NCBI GenBank assembly: GCA_012963185.1
Contig: DTWD01000012.1
Span: forward strand, 1 to 5,351
DNA from: Acidobacteriota bacterium
GTDB taxonomy: Bacteria > Acidobacteriota > Vicinamibacteria > Vicinamibacterales > UBA8438
Length of the DNA stretch: 5,351 nt
Reading direction: 5' to 3'
Shown here: positions 1 to 5,351 of the stretch, one piece after another
How the letters are laid out: each line of letters begins with the position of its first letter
Numbering within the stretch: position 1 is the stretch's first letter
Program-made: the position numbers and the translations under genes
Notes under the pieces: model-generated
Database searches by the model: none
Told to the model about the DNA's origin: nothing
The model's input: only the letters and a program-made list of their open reading frames with translations

Positions 1-41
1 GTTCACCCCTAGTGTGGGTTCGAGTCCCACCTCCGGCACCA
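1..41 (+). tRNA. tRNA-Leu, 3' part (cut by window edge)
   Basis: This is the 3' end of a transfer RNA whose 5' part, including the anticodon, lies outside the window. The T arm is complete: GTGGG at 14-18 pairs with CCCAC at 26-30 around the loop TTCGAGT. The acceptor 3' strand CTCCGGC is at 31-37, followed by discriminator A38 and a genome-encoded CCA at 39-41. The 13 bases before the T stem include CACCCC and look like the 3' side of a long variable arm, which points to a class II tRNA (Leu, Ser or Tyr). Discriminator A argues against Ser. The implied 5' acceptor strand GCCGGAG is usual for bacterial tRNA-Leu. The amino acid is therefore inferred from shape and acceptor sequence, not read from an anticodon. 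No T-rich terminator follows. Confidence 0.85.
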
Positions 42-98
42 GAGATTTTCCGGGCACCTTCGTCACACTCTTAATTCATTGACACGGGGGTCTCACCC

Positions 99-1100
99 AT
101 GCAGCCAGCACGAATTCGCTCGGTCGTGTTCACCGTCGTTCTTCTGCTCGCATCATCGATCGACCACGGCTTCTCCCAAACGATTCACGTTGAACGATTA
201 GTGGATAGCCCCATCATCCGCCCTGAAATGGACGGACGAATGGGGAGCAATATTGCTGGGCCTTCTCTAATTCGCGTGCCGGATTGGATCGAAAACCCAT
301 TGGGGCGGTACTACCTGTATTTCTCCGACCATCGAGGACTTTATATCCGCTTGGCTTATGCGGACGAACTGACTGGTCCCTGGACAACGTATGAACCGGG
401 AACGCTACAAATCGAGCAATCACATTTTCCGACGAGTTGCCCCCCGTGCCTAGACGGAACTGGAACGCCCACCGGCTATGGCGCCTACCCGCATGTCGCT
501 TCACCGGATGTACATGTATCACACGAAACACAACAAATCGTCATGTACGTTCATGGGCGAGACATCGGTCCACAAGTGACTCGAGTCGCGACTTCCAGCG
601 ACGGCATACATTTCGACGGACATCCTGAAATTCTTGGTCGGCCATATTTCAGAGCCTTCCAACACGACAATTTTACCTACGCGCTTGCAATGCCGGGAGT
701 GATGTATCGGTCCCGTAACGGGTTGACCGGCTTCGAAGAAGGCCCCAATCTCTTCAATCCTGACATGAGACACTCCGCTCTACTGAAGAGAGGGAGCCAA
801 TTGTTTGTGTTCTGGACGGAAAGAAATGACGCTCCAGAACGGATATACGTCTCCCACATTGACCTCAGCAGTGAATGGATGACGTGGACACGCAGTGACC
901 CAGTAGAAGTATTGCGCGCGGAGTTCCCCTGGGAAGGCAGCGACTTACCTGTCGAGCCATCGCGAGGAGGTTCGATTAATGTGCCAGTAAATCAAATTCG
1001 CGATCCAGCAATTTATGAGGAAGAAGGTCGAGTCTATCTGCTATATGCGGTCGCTGGTGAACGAGGAATATCGCTCGCCGAAGTACATATCTCCCAATAG
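99..1100 (+). CDS. Secreted GH43-like beta-propeller protein, possible glycoside hydrolase
   Basis: The 333-residue protein begins with a signal peptide: a basic start (MQPARIR), a hydrophobic core at residues 8-20 and likely cleavage near residue 27, so it should act outside the cytoplasm. The rest reads like the five-bladed propeller fold of the GH43/GH117/GH130 sugar-cleaving enzymes. A GPSLIRVPDW strand lies at 54-63. YYLYFSDHRG then LAYADELTGPWT at 71-96 is the typical 'displays as fluid, looks like, GPW' blade. SPDVHV is at 135-140, HSALLKRGSQLFVFW at 225-239, and RDPAIYEEEGRVYLLYA at 301-317 is a GH43/GH130-type closing blade. D137 or D302 could be active-site acids, but I cannot assign a catalytic triad, so enzyme activity is inference. 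C114 and C117 form a CPPC motif that could make a disulfide after export. The ATG at 99 has a run of G (86-90) eight bases upstream as a modest ribosome site. The next gene follows 40 bases later on the same strand without a terminator, so the two probably share a transcript. The substrate is unknown. Confidence 0.75.
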   Translation: MQPARIRSVVFTVVLLLASSIDHGFSQTIHVERLVDSPIIRPEMDGRMGSNIAGPSLIRVPDWIENPLGRYYLYFSDHRGLYIRLAYADELTGPWTTYEPGTLQIEQSHFPTSCPPCLDGTGTPTGYGAYPHVASPDVHVSHETQQIVMYVHGRDIGPQVTRVATSSDGIHFDGHPEILGRPYFRAFQHDNFTYALAMPGVMYRSRNGLTGFEEGPNLFNPDMRHSALLKRGSQLFVFWTERNDAPERIYVSHIDLSSEWMTWTRSDPVEVLRAEFPWEGSDLPVEPSRGGSINVPVNQIRDPAIYEEEGRVYLLYAVAGERGISLAEVHISQ

Positions 1101-1127
1101 CTTGATACGCTTCTTGTAAAACAATTG

Positions 1128-1135
1128 TAAGGAGG
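1128..1135 (+). promoter_or_regulatory. Strong Shine-Dalgarno fixing the GTG start at 1141
   Basis: TAAGGAGG matches the full anti-Shine-Dalgarno core and sits five bases before the GTG at 1141. It is the best ribosome binding site in the window. It makes the GTG start credible even though the other genes use ATG with weaker sites. It also suggests that the second gene of the pair is translated well on its own rather than by coupling across the 40-base gap. Confidence 0.85.
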
Positions 1136-1140
1136 ACCTC

Positions 1141-2220
1141 GTGCAACGCATCACTATAGCCATCATCATTGCTATCAGCCTCGCATTTGTACCTGTTACA
1201 GCGCAGCAAATCGACAACAGTAACGCGCCGGAGATTCCGTTTGTTTCGGCGCCGAACTACTTAAAGTACCCACCAGAAATGAATCTAGGTGAAACGTTAG
1301 CCGTGGCCGAAAACTCTAAAGGGCATCTCCTCGTGCTCAACCATCCTGGCTCTGCTACAACGGGACCTCTTTTCGGGAATGCAACCACGCAATTACTCGA
1401 GTTTGACGACCGCGGGCATTTTGTCCGAGAAATCGGACAAGGTATCTACGGGTTCGGGTACTCCCATTCAGCACGTTACGACAAGTACGACAATCTGTGG
1501 ATTGTCGACAAAGGCACCAACGCGGTTACCAAGATTAATCCGGCGGGCTATGTCACATTGAACCTCGGCCGCCGTCCTGAAGGATATGAACCACCCCATC
1601 ACGCTCTACCGAAAGATAAAGTGCATGTAGATGGCTACTTCGATGGACCAACGGATGTTGGCTGGGATCAAGACGACAATATTTACGTTAGCGATGGGTA
1701 TATAAATTCACGGGTTGCCAAGTTTGACAAACACGGAAACTGGATTAAAACCTGGGGCACCTATGGAACCGAACCCGGTCAGTTTCGGCTACCACACAAC
1801 ATGGGAGTCGACCGAGATGGGTTTGTGTATGTCGCAGACAGAGGAAACCGTCGCATACAAAAATTCGACTCAGATGGAAATCTAAAGCAAATCATCTATC
1901 TCAATACACCGTACGACAAAACCCGACAACCGGTACTTGGCAACAAGAATCCAAACCCTCCAGACGAAACTGCACCCTGGACAATCTGTATTTCCGGTGG
2001 GGATACGCAGTATCTGTTTGCGTCAGACGTAGAACCTGGCCGAATCTACAAAATGACACTTGACGGAACAATTCTTGGATGGCTTGGTGAATCCGGGCGT
2101 CAGTTAGGTCAGTTCAATTGGACCCATGGACTGTCTTGTCTGTCCGAAGACACACTCTATGTTGCCGACATGAACAACTGGCGCGTGCAAAAACTATTAC
2201 TCAACAGATCTGCACAGTAG
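1141..2220 (+). CDS. Secreted NHL six-bladed beta-propeller, amidating-lyase (PAL)-like
   Basis: The 359-residue protein starts at GTG behind a perfect ribosome site. A signal peptide covers residues 1-21 or so (hydrophobic IAIIIAISLAFV, cleavage near VTA-QQ), so it is exported. NHL-type blades follow, clearest at 117-131 (DNLWIVDKGTNAVTK), 168-196 (GPTDVGWDQDDNIYVSDGY then NSRVAKF), 212-242 (PGQFRLPHNMGVD then VADRGNRRIQKF) and 322-353 (LGQFNWTHGLS then LYVADMNNWRVQK). This resembles peptidyl-alpha-hydroxyglycine alpha-amidating lyase, which splits hydroxyglycine-ended peptides into an amidated peptide and glyoxylate. Matching rat PAL from memory, zinc ligands H585, H690 and H786 correspond to H109, H219 and H329; Y654 to Y187 in SDGY-NSR; and R706 to R234. 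Rat R533 appears to be replaced within LNHPG (66-70), and M784 by W327. No hydroxylating monooxygenase gene is visible, so peptide amidation is not established. The fold call is secure, the reaction is not. It probably shares a transcript with the GH43-like gene upstream. Confidence 0.85.
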   Translation: MQRITIAIIIAISLAFVPVTAQQIDNSNAPEIPFVSAPNYLKYPPEMNLGETLAVAENSKGHLLVLNHPGSATTGPLFGNATTQLLEFDDRGHFVREIGQGIYGFGYSHSARYDKYDNLWIVDKGTNAVTKINPAGYVTLNLGRRPEGYEPPHHALPKDKVHVDGYFDGPTDVGWDQDDNIYVSDGYINSRVAKFDKHGNWIKTWGTYGTEPGQFRLPHNMGVDRDGFVYVADRGNRRIQKFDSDGNLKQIIYLNTPYDKTRQPVLGNKNPNPPDETAPWTICISGGDTQYLFASDVEPGRIYKMTLDGTILGWLGESGRQLGQFNWTHGLSCLSEDTLYVADMNNWRVQKLLLNRSAQ

Positions 2221-2252
2221 CCACAGAAACATTTTGTAGATACCGTCCACCT

Positions 2253-2287
2253 TGGAGCGACGGCCCTCCCGAACGGCTGTCGCTCCA
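2253..2287 (+). terminator. Hairpin between convergent genes, probable terminator
   Basis: TGGAGCGACGGCC (2253-2265) pairs with GGCTGTCGCTCCA (2275-2287) over 13 positions, 12 Watson-Crick and one G-U, around a nine-base loop. It begins 33 bases after the stop of the amidating-lyase-like gene and ends seven bases before the stop of the CNNM gene coming from the other side. On the plus strand it is followed by CATTTAG, a short T run that only weakly supports intrinsic termination. On the minus strand the following bases are not T-rich. It most likely ends plus-strand transcription and may slow polymerase from both directions. The stem is seen directly; the role is inferred. Confidence 0.65.
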
Positions 2288-2294
2288 CATTTAG

Positions 2295-3347
2295 TCAGTC
2301 ACTCATCCCGGACGATAAACTTCGACTACGCAAGGTCTCAGCACGGCGGCGTTTAGCGAAGGCCCGCTGGTCAGTCACTTGATCAAATTCGTCGACGATC
2401 TCTCGCCCGAGCAATTCTTCAAGCACATCTTCCAACGTGACAAGACCAGCAAAACTTCCAAATTCATCAATGACCGCTACCGCGTGTTGGCGACGTTCAA
2501 GGAAAACCAACAACAAGCGATCCAGCGACGTCGTATCAACTGCGAAATGAATCGGTCTCATTAAGGCCGTAAGAGTCGTATCAAACTGATCATTTGCCAC
2601 CGATTTGAGAATATCAACTTTGTGCACAACCCCAACGAGGTCCTCCGCGACACCTTCGAATACCGGCACCCGGCTATATTTTTCCAGTTCGGGATTCTGT
2701 GCGGCGTCACCGACCGTGGTCTGCGCTTCCAAGGTGAACACGACAGTTCTCGGGGTCATCACATCAGCCGCGGTACGTCGCTCAAGCGCGAGCACATTAC
2801 GAATGACTCGCGCTTCATGTGGCTGCAAATCGCCTGACCGCAAGCCGAGCCCAACCATGGTTAACAGTTCATCATCTGACACTCGTTGCTCTTGTTGGCC
2901 GGTCCAAACCAACTTGGTGACTTGCTGGGTCAATGCAATGAGCGGTCGAAACAGCCAGACTAGACCCCGCAGAGGCCTAGCTATCAATGGCGCAAGATCA
3001 CGCGCGTAGACAACACCAATAGTTTTCGGTAGTACCTCAGCGAAAACCAAGATAGCCAGCGTAAAGACACACGAAAACAACCAAATATCTCCACCAAAGA
3101 CCGCGACTGCGAGAGCACCAGCGATGGCGCCACCTCCCGTGTTCGCAATCGTGTTCAGCGACAGCACCGCAGCAATTGGCCGGTCAACCTGACGCCGTAA
3201 TTCTTTGAGCATGCGGCCGGTTGGGCGACCAGCCCTCACCAAAGCTTCGATGCGACTTACAGGAACGGAATACAACACGGCCTCAAACAACGAGCAGATT
3301 GCGGACGTCATTAAGACCACCGTAACCACCAACAGCAGTTCTAGCAT
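2295..3347 (-). CDS. CNNM (DUF21) and CBS-pair membrane protein, HlyC/CorC-like, lacking the C-terminal CorC domain
   Basis: Counted from the ATG at 3347, the product has 350 residues. A DUF21/CNNM membrane domain fills roughly 1-150. It has hydrophobic segments near 1-22, 57-86, 87-106 and 120-140, and the family motifs FEAVLYSVP (21-29), NTIANTGGGA (65-74) and FAEVLPKTIG (102-111). A cytoplasmic CBS pair follows, beginning with VMTPRTVVF (196-204) and ending in IDEFGSFAGLVTLEDVLEEL (293-312). CBS pairs bind adenine nucleotides. CNNM proteins are linked to magnesium or cobalt export and to resistance; 'hemolysin' is a historical label. The protein ends soon after the second CBS, with a basic tail (AKRRRAETLRSRS), so the usual C-terminal CorC/HlyC domain is absent. 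The ATG is preferred because GAGGAG lies 12 bases upstream (3360-3365) and family members start at the first membrane helix. An in-frame TTG at 3377 would add ten residues but has no ribosome site. The transported ion cannot be read from sequence. Confidence 0.9.
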   Translation of the reverse strand: MLELLLVVTVVLMTSAICSLFEAVLYSVPVSRIEALVRAGRPTGRMLKELRRQVDRPIAAVLSLNTIANTGGGAIAGALAVAVFGGDIWLFSCVFTLAILVFAEVLPKTIGVVYARDLAPLIARPLRGLVWLFRPLIALTQQVTKLVWTGQQEQRVSDDELLTMVGLGLRSGDLQPHEARVIRNVLALERRTAADVMTPRTVVFTLEAQTTVGDAAQNPELEKYSRVPVFEGVAEDLVGVVHKVDILKSVANDQFDTTLTALMRPIHFAVDTTSLDRLLLVFLERRQHAVAVIDEFGSFAGLVTLEDVLEELLGREIVDEFDQVTDQRAFAKRRRAETLRSRSLSSGMSD

Positions 3348-3397
3348 GGTGCGAATCGACTCCTCTCGACTATTCAATCAGCACGGTTGATATTCCG

Positions 3398-3426
3398 AAT
3401 AAACGATGTCATGCGCATGCAGTCAA
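3398..3426 (-). promoter_or_regulatory. Candidate sigma70-type promoter for the CNNM gene
   Basis: Read on the minus strand, TTGACT (3426-3421, five of six consensus bases) is separated by exactly 17 bases from TTTATT (3403-3398, four of six). Transcription would begin near 3391, leaving a leader of about 44 bases before the ATG at 3347 that contains the GAGGAG ribosome site. The spacer holds CATGCGCATG (3410-3419), a perfect ten-base palindrome, which a repressor or activator could use. This is a pattern match only. The CNNM gene could instead be read through from the PQQ-like gene, since no clear terminator lies between them. Confidence 0.45.
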
Positions 3427-3448
3427 GCATTGAGTGTTACGACAATGC
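3427..3448. repeat. Small inverted repeat next to the candidate -35 element
   Basis: GCATTG (3427-3432) and CAATGC (3443-3448) are inverted copies separated by ten bases, ending directly at the upstream edge of the candidate -35 element of the CNNM gene. The 22-base footprint is a plausible size for a helix-turn-helix regulator dimer. It could also be a weak RNA hairpin at the 3' end of the upstream transcript, but no T run follows it in the minus direction, so it is not a convincing terminator. Six-base arms can arise by chance. Confidence 0.3.
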
Positions 3449-3472
3449 GCACAGCTTCGATGCCCAAGAGAT

Positions 3473-4744
3473 CTATGGCGTCAGGTCAACAGCCAGTAGA
3501 GTGTCGTCGTTGCGTACAAAAAAATGACCCTCCGCAATAGCGGGATAAGCCCGAACCGTTGGGGGGAGTAACTGAGCAGTCGCAACCGGTACGAATCCAT
3601 CGGGGGACGCGTTGGCCAGCACCAATTCACCTGACTCTCTCATAAGAACGAGTAGGTCACCTGCGACAGCAACACTCCCAGCTCCAAATGGTCCCGTGTC
3701 CCAAGCCACCTCGCCAGACTCAAACGCGACGGCTCGAAAGCTCGGACCGTACTCTTGCCGTCCATGATACCCGTATAAATACCCATCGTGATAAACACTC
3801 GTAGCATAGTGATTAGACAGCACATCGTCCGACGTCCACACTTCTTCTAGATTCAAACCTACTATCCTAAATACGCCAGCTCCAGTCCCATACTGCGCCG
3901 AAATAAAGAGGTGGTCATCCACCACGAGCGGTGTTGCCGCATTGACAGACGCGCGCATACGCGCGCGCCAACTACGTTGAAAACGGATTCGTCCTGTAGC
4001 AGGATCAAGCGCCACAACATTATCTCGGGTGAAAAACAACACGTGGCGAACACCACCGAATGTTGCAGCAACTGGTGACGAGTAACTGGCCTCCTCATTC
4101 GTCGATGTCCAAAGAACATCACCGGTTGACGCGCTGAACGCGACAATGCCCGCACCATCTTGTCCACCGATATTCGCCAGCACGCGGTCATCTTCGACCA
4201 ACGGCGTTCCGGCAGCGCCAAAGAATGCTTTCGAAAACCGAAATTGCTCTCTCGTATCGACATTCCAAAGACCCGAACCCGTCTCAAGATCTACAGCATG
4301 TAATTGCCCTTGAGCCCCGAATGTAAATACCCGCCCAGTGTCAACAACTGGTGACGAACGCGGTCCTTCGTCAAAACCGAAATCATCTCGATAAGTTGTC
4401 GGATACGCATACCGCCACAGCGGTTCACCCGTATCGGCCACGAAAGCCTCTAGGACCTCTTCTCCGGCAACACGATGAAAGAGTAGGACGCGACCCTCCA
4501 CAACAATCGGGCCGGCGAAACCTGCACCCACAGATCGCCTCCACAGTTCACGGGGTGATTCACCTGGCCATTCGCGAGCTAAGGCCGGCCCCTCATAGAC
4601 GCCGTTGCGGTCGGGGCCCAAAAACTGTGGCCAATCTTGCGCAATGAGCGATACGCCTGCACTCACGACGAAACCAAATAGACAGACACCATAGCCGGAA
4701 TGAAAGACCTTGTTTGCGATCTGAATTTGCCCCCAATCCCTCAT
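3473..4744 (-). CDS. Exported PQQ-like beta-propeller repeat protein
   Basis: The 423-residue protein has a hydrophobic N-terminal segment at about 18-34 after a short polar start, with probable cleavage near LIA-Q (35), so it is likely periplasmic or secreted. No lipobox is present around C21. The mature part opens with DWPQFLGPDRNGVYEG (37-52), the signature start of a large PQQ-like/BamB-like family in Planctomycetota, Verrucomicrobiota and Acidobacteriota. Repeated blade motifs follow: ADTGEPLWRY (103-112), DLETGSGLWNVD (152-163), SASTGDVLWTS (204-214), DPATGRIRF (247-255) and FESGEVAWDT (341-350). Recurring SSPVV-like strands lie at 130, 222 and 270. The fold is a seven- or eight-bladed propeller. 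No catalytic or cofactor residues of true quinoprotein dehydrogenases are evident, so a binding or scaffold role is as likely as an enzymatic one. The ATG overlaps the stop of the upstream GNAT gene (ATGA), and the nearest purine-rich site, GAGAGG, is about 12 bases away, so translational coupling is likely. It is not a convincing BamB, because the N-terminal motif and gene context differ. Confidence 0.85.
   Translation of the reverse strand: MRDWGQIQIANKVFHSGYGVCLFGFVVSAGVSLIAQDWPQFLGPDRNGVYEGPALAREWPGESPRELWRRSVGAGFAGPIVVEGRVLLFHRVAGEEVLEAFVADTGEPLWRYAYPTTYRDDFGFDEGPRSSPVVDTGRVFTFGAQGQLHAVDLETGSGLWNVDTREQFRFSKAFFGAAGTPLVEDDRVLANIGGQDGAGIVAFSASTGDVLWTSTNEEASYSSPVAATFGGVRHVLFFTRDNVVALDPATGRIRFQRSWRARMRASVNAATPLVVDDHLFISAQYGTGAGVFRIVGLNLEEVWTSDDVLSNHYATSVYHDGYLYGYHGRQEYGPSFRAVAFESGEVAWDTGPFGAGSVAVAGDLLVLMRESGELVLANASPDGFVPVATAQLLPPTVRAYPAIAEGHFFVRNDDTLLAVDLTP
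3949..3968. repeat. 20-base alternating purine-pyrimidine GC tract with hairpin potential
   Basis: Within the PQQ-like gene, all 20 bases from A3949 to C3968 alternate purine and pyrimidine, mostly as CG steps (two CG runs joined by CATA). CGCGCGC (3950-3956) and GCGCGCG (3961-3967) can also pair as a seven-base stem around ATAC. Such tracts favour Z-DNA under negative supercoiling. The tract encodes an arginine-rich loop, RARMRAS (260-266), which may be the whole reason for it. Confidence 0.5.
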
Positions 4745-5325
4745 AAACGTTTTTCGCCTCTCGGAACTTCGGCGCTCACGCTAGCCTTGCTCCATTCTTT
4801 CAACAACATCGAGTACACCACATGGTCAACAAAATGATCGTAAAGCCATTCGGCGTCGTGCAAGAGTCCTTCCTCCTGAAAAGAAAGTCTGACTGGTATC
4901 GCTCGGCTCTTCTGATTGTCCACAGCGCAACGAATCTCAATACGATTCAACCGTAGTTCGTTAAATGCATGCTCAATCAATGCACCAGCTGACGCTGTCA
5001 CCAGACCAAGTCCTTGATAGGTTGCATCAAGCCAATACCCCAGCGACGTTAACCGATTGCGCCAATCTATTTGATGATGACCAATCACCCCAGCGATACG
5101 ACCATCAAACTTGATTGCCAGTTGAGCCCCATTGTTGCGTCCCATCTGCAATTGCGCAACATGAATGAACGCTCTCGCATCATCGACTCGGCGAATGTTA
5201 TCTAACCACGGCAACCAGTTCCGAAGATAGCTACGGTTAGCATCAGTAAGTGAAAACAACTCTGCAGCATCCGACGCTTCAAGAGGAACCAGTTGAAGGC
5301 GCTCATTTACCGAGATGGTCTGCAT
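4741..5325 (-). CDS. GNAT N-acetyltransferase, RimL/ribosomal-protein-serine acetyltransferase type
   Basis: The 194-residue protein spans a complete GNAT domain and should transfer acetyl from acetyl-CoA to an amine in the cytoplasm. It opens with ERLQLVPLEASDA (8-20) and NRSYLRNWLPWLD (30-42), as in RimL and the Bacillus YdaF group. AGVIGHHQID (78-87) and TSLGYWLD (93-100) form the core strands. YQGLGLVT (103-110) is the acetyl-CoA pyrophosphate loop, where relatives usually have QGKG. LNRIEIRCAVDNQKSRAIP (126-144) is the classic motif B region, and VVYSMLLKEW (169-178) ends the domain. RAIPVRLSF differs from the usual RAIPERLGF, with Val for Glu and Ser for Gly, which are mild departures. 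RimL acetylates ribosomal protein L7/L12, but this fold class also has small-molecule targets, so the substrate is open. The stop overlaps the PQQ-like gene start by four bases. The ATG at 5325 lacks a clear ribosome site, and the frame stays open to the window edge, but the N-terminus fits the family at this Met. Confidence 0.88.
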   Translation of the reverse strand: MQTISVNERLQLVPLEASDAAELFSLTDANRSYLRNWLPWLDNIRRVDDARAFIHVAQLQMGRNNGAQLAIKFDGRIAGVIGHHQIDWRNRLTSLGYWLDATYQGLGLVTASAGALIEHAFNELRLNRIEIRCAVDNQKSRAIPVRLSFQEEGLLHDAEWLYDHFVDHVVYSMLLKEWSKASVSAEVPRGEKRL

Positions 5326-5351
5326 AATATAATTTCGCAGTACCTGTTCGA

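Noticed and set aside
1..41. tRNA 3' end as an attachment site for an integrated island
   Set aside because: No second copy of the tRNA 3' end, integrase or phage gene appears in the window, and the neighbours look like ordinary chromosomal genes.
79..107. Perfect TTGACA at 79-84 as a -35 box for the GH43-like gene
   Set aside because: A -10 at normal spacing would fall inside the coding sequence after the ATG, and nothing resembling TATAAT is there. The match is probably chance.
1102..1131. TTGATA (1102-1107) with TGTAAG (1126-1131) as a separate promoter for the PAL-like gene
   Set aside because: The -10 would overlap the strong Shine-Dalgarno, so the transcript would start after the ribosome site. 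The strong site makes more sense on a longer transcript from upstream.
2605..3009. Open frames of 134 and 71 codons on the plus strand opposite the CNNM gene
   Set aside because: Their compositions are typical of antisense shadows, they have no recognisable motifs, and they lie wholly opposite a well-supported conserved gene.
4069..4357. 13-base direct repeat CAACTGGTGACGA at 4069-4081 and 4345-4357
   Set aside because: Both copies encode the same SSPVV-type strand in different propeller blades, so the repeat is explained by the protein's internal repetition.
4351..4647. 98-codon open frame opposite the PQQ-like gene
   Set aside because: It is rich in Pro, His and Arg, as antisense frames often are, has no domain, and lies opposite a clear propeller gene.
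3473..4744. Assignment of the PQQ-like gene as bamB or as a quinoprotein dehydrogenase
   Set aside because: It lacks a lipobox, the neighbours expected for bamB, and visible PQQ or catalytic residues. Only the propeller family is supported.
5326..5331. TATATT on the minus strand directly before the GNAT start as a -10 box
   Set aside because: Transcription would start inside or after the ATG, and the matching -35 region lies beyond the window edge, so it cannot be supported.

Overview
The window looks like ordinary bacterial chromosome: a tRNA cut by the left edge, then five protein genes packed with short gaps. Base composition is close to balanced by eye. Three of the five proteins have a signal peptide or an N-terminal membrane-targeting segment, and three are or resemble beta-propellers (a GH43-like protein, an NHL/amidating-lyase-like protein and a PQQ-like propeller opening with WPQFLGPDRNG). 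From family knowledge, that mix is common in environmental Acidobacteriota, Planctomycetota and Verrucomicrobiota. A marine or soil Acidobacteriota-like genome is my guess, but the window holds no marker that settles it.

Layout. Positions 1-41 are the 3' part of a class II tRNA, most likely tRNA-Leu, with an encoded CCA. Two plus-strand genes follow, 40 bases apart: a secreted GH43-like five-bladed propeller protein (99-1100) and a secreted six-bladed NHL propeller resembling peptidyl-alpha-hydroxyglycine alpha-amidating lyase (1141-2220). The second starts at GTG behind a perfect Shine-Dalgarno. A hairpin at 2253-2287 separates this unit from the minus-strand genes that converge on it.

On the minus strand, read right to left, a GNAT acetyltransferase of the RimL type (4741-5325) overlaps by an ATGA junction an exported PQQ-like propeller protein (3473-4744). 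A candidate promoter with two dyad symmetries comes next, and then a CNNM/CBS-pair membrane protein (2295-3347) related to HlyC/CorC and magnesium-transport proteins, but without the usual C-terminal domain.

The two plus-strand genes probably form one transcription unit for secreted or periplasmic products. The GNAT and PQQ-like genes form a second unit, although their products work in different compartments, so a shared pathway is not evident. The CNNM gene may be read through from that unit and may also have its own promoter. I found no mobile element, CRISPR array, phage gene or clearly new multi-gene system. The item most worth a second look is the amidating-lyase-like protein: it keeps the three zinc-ligand histidines and the catalytic tyrosine but has lost other active-site residues, and no hydroxylating partner gene lies in view. 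No gene-free stretch exceeds about 130 bases.
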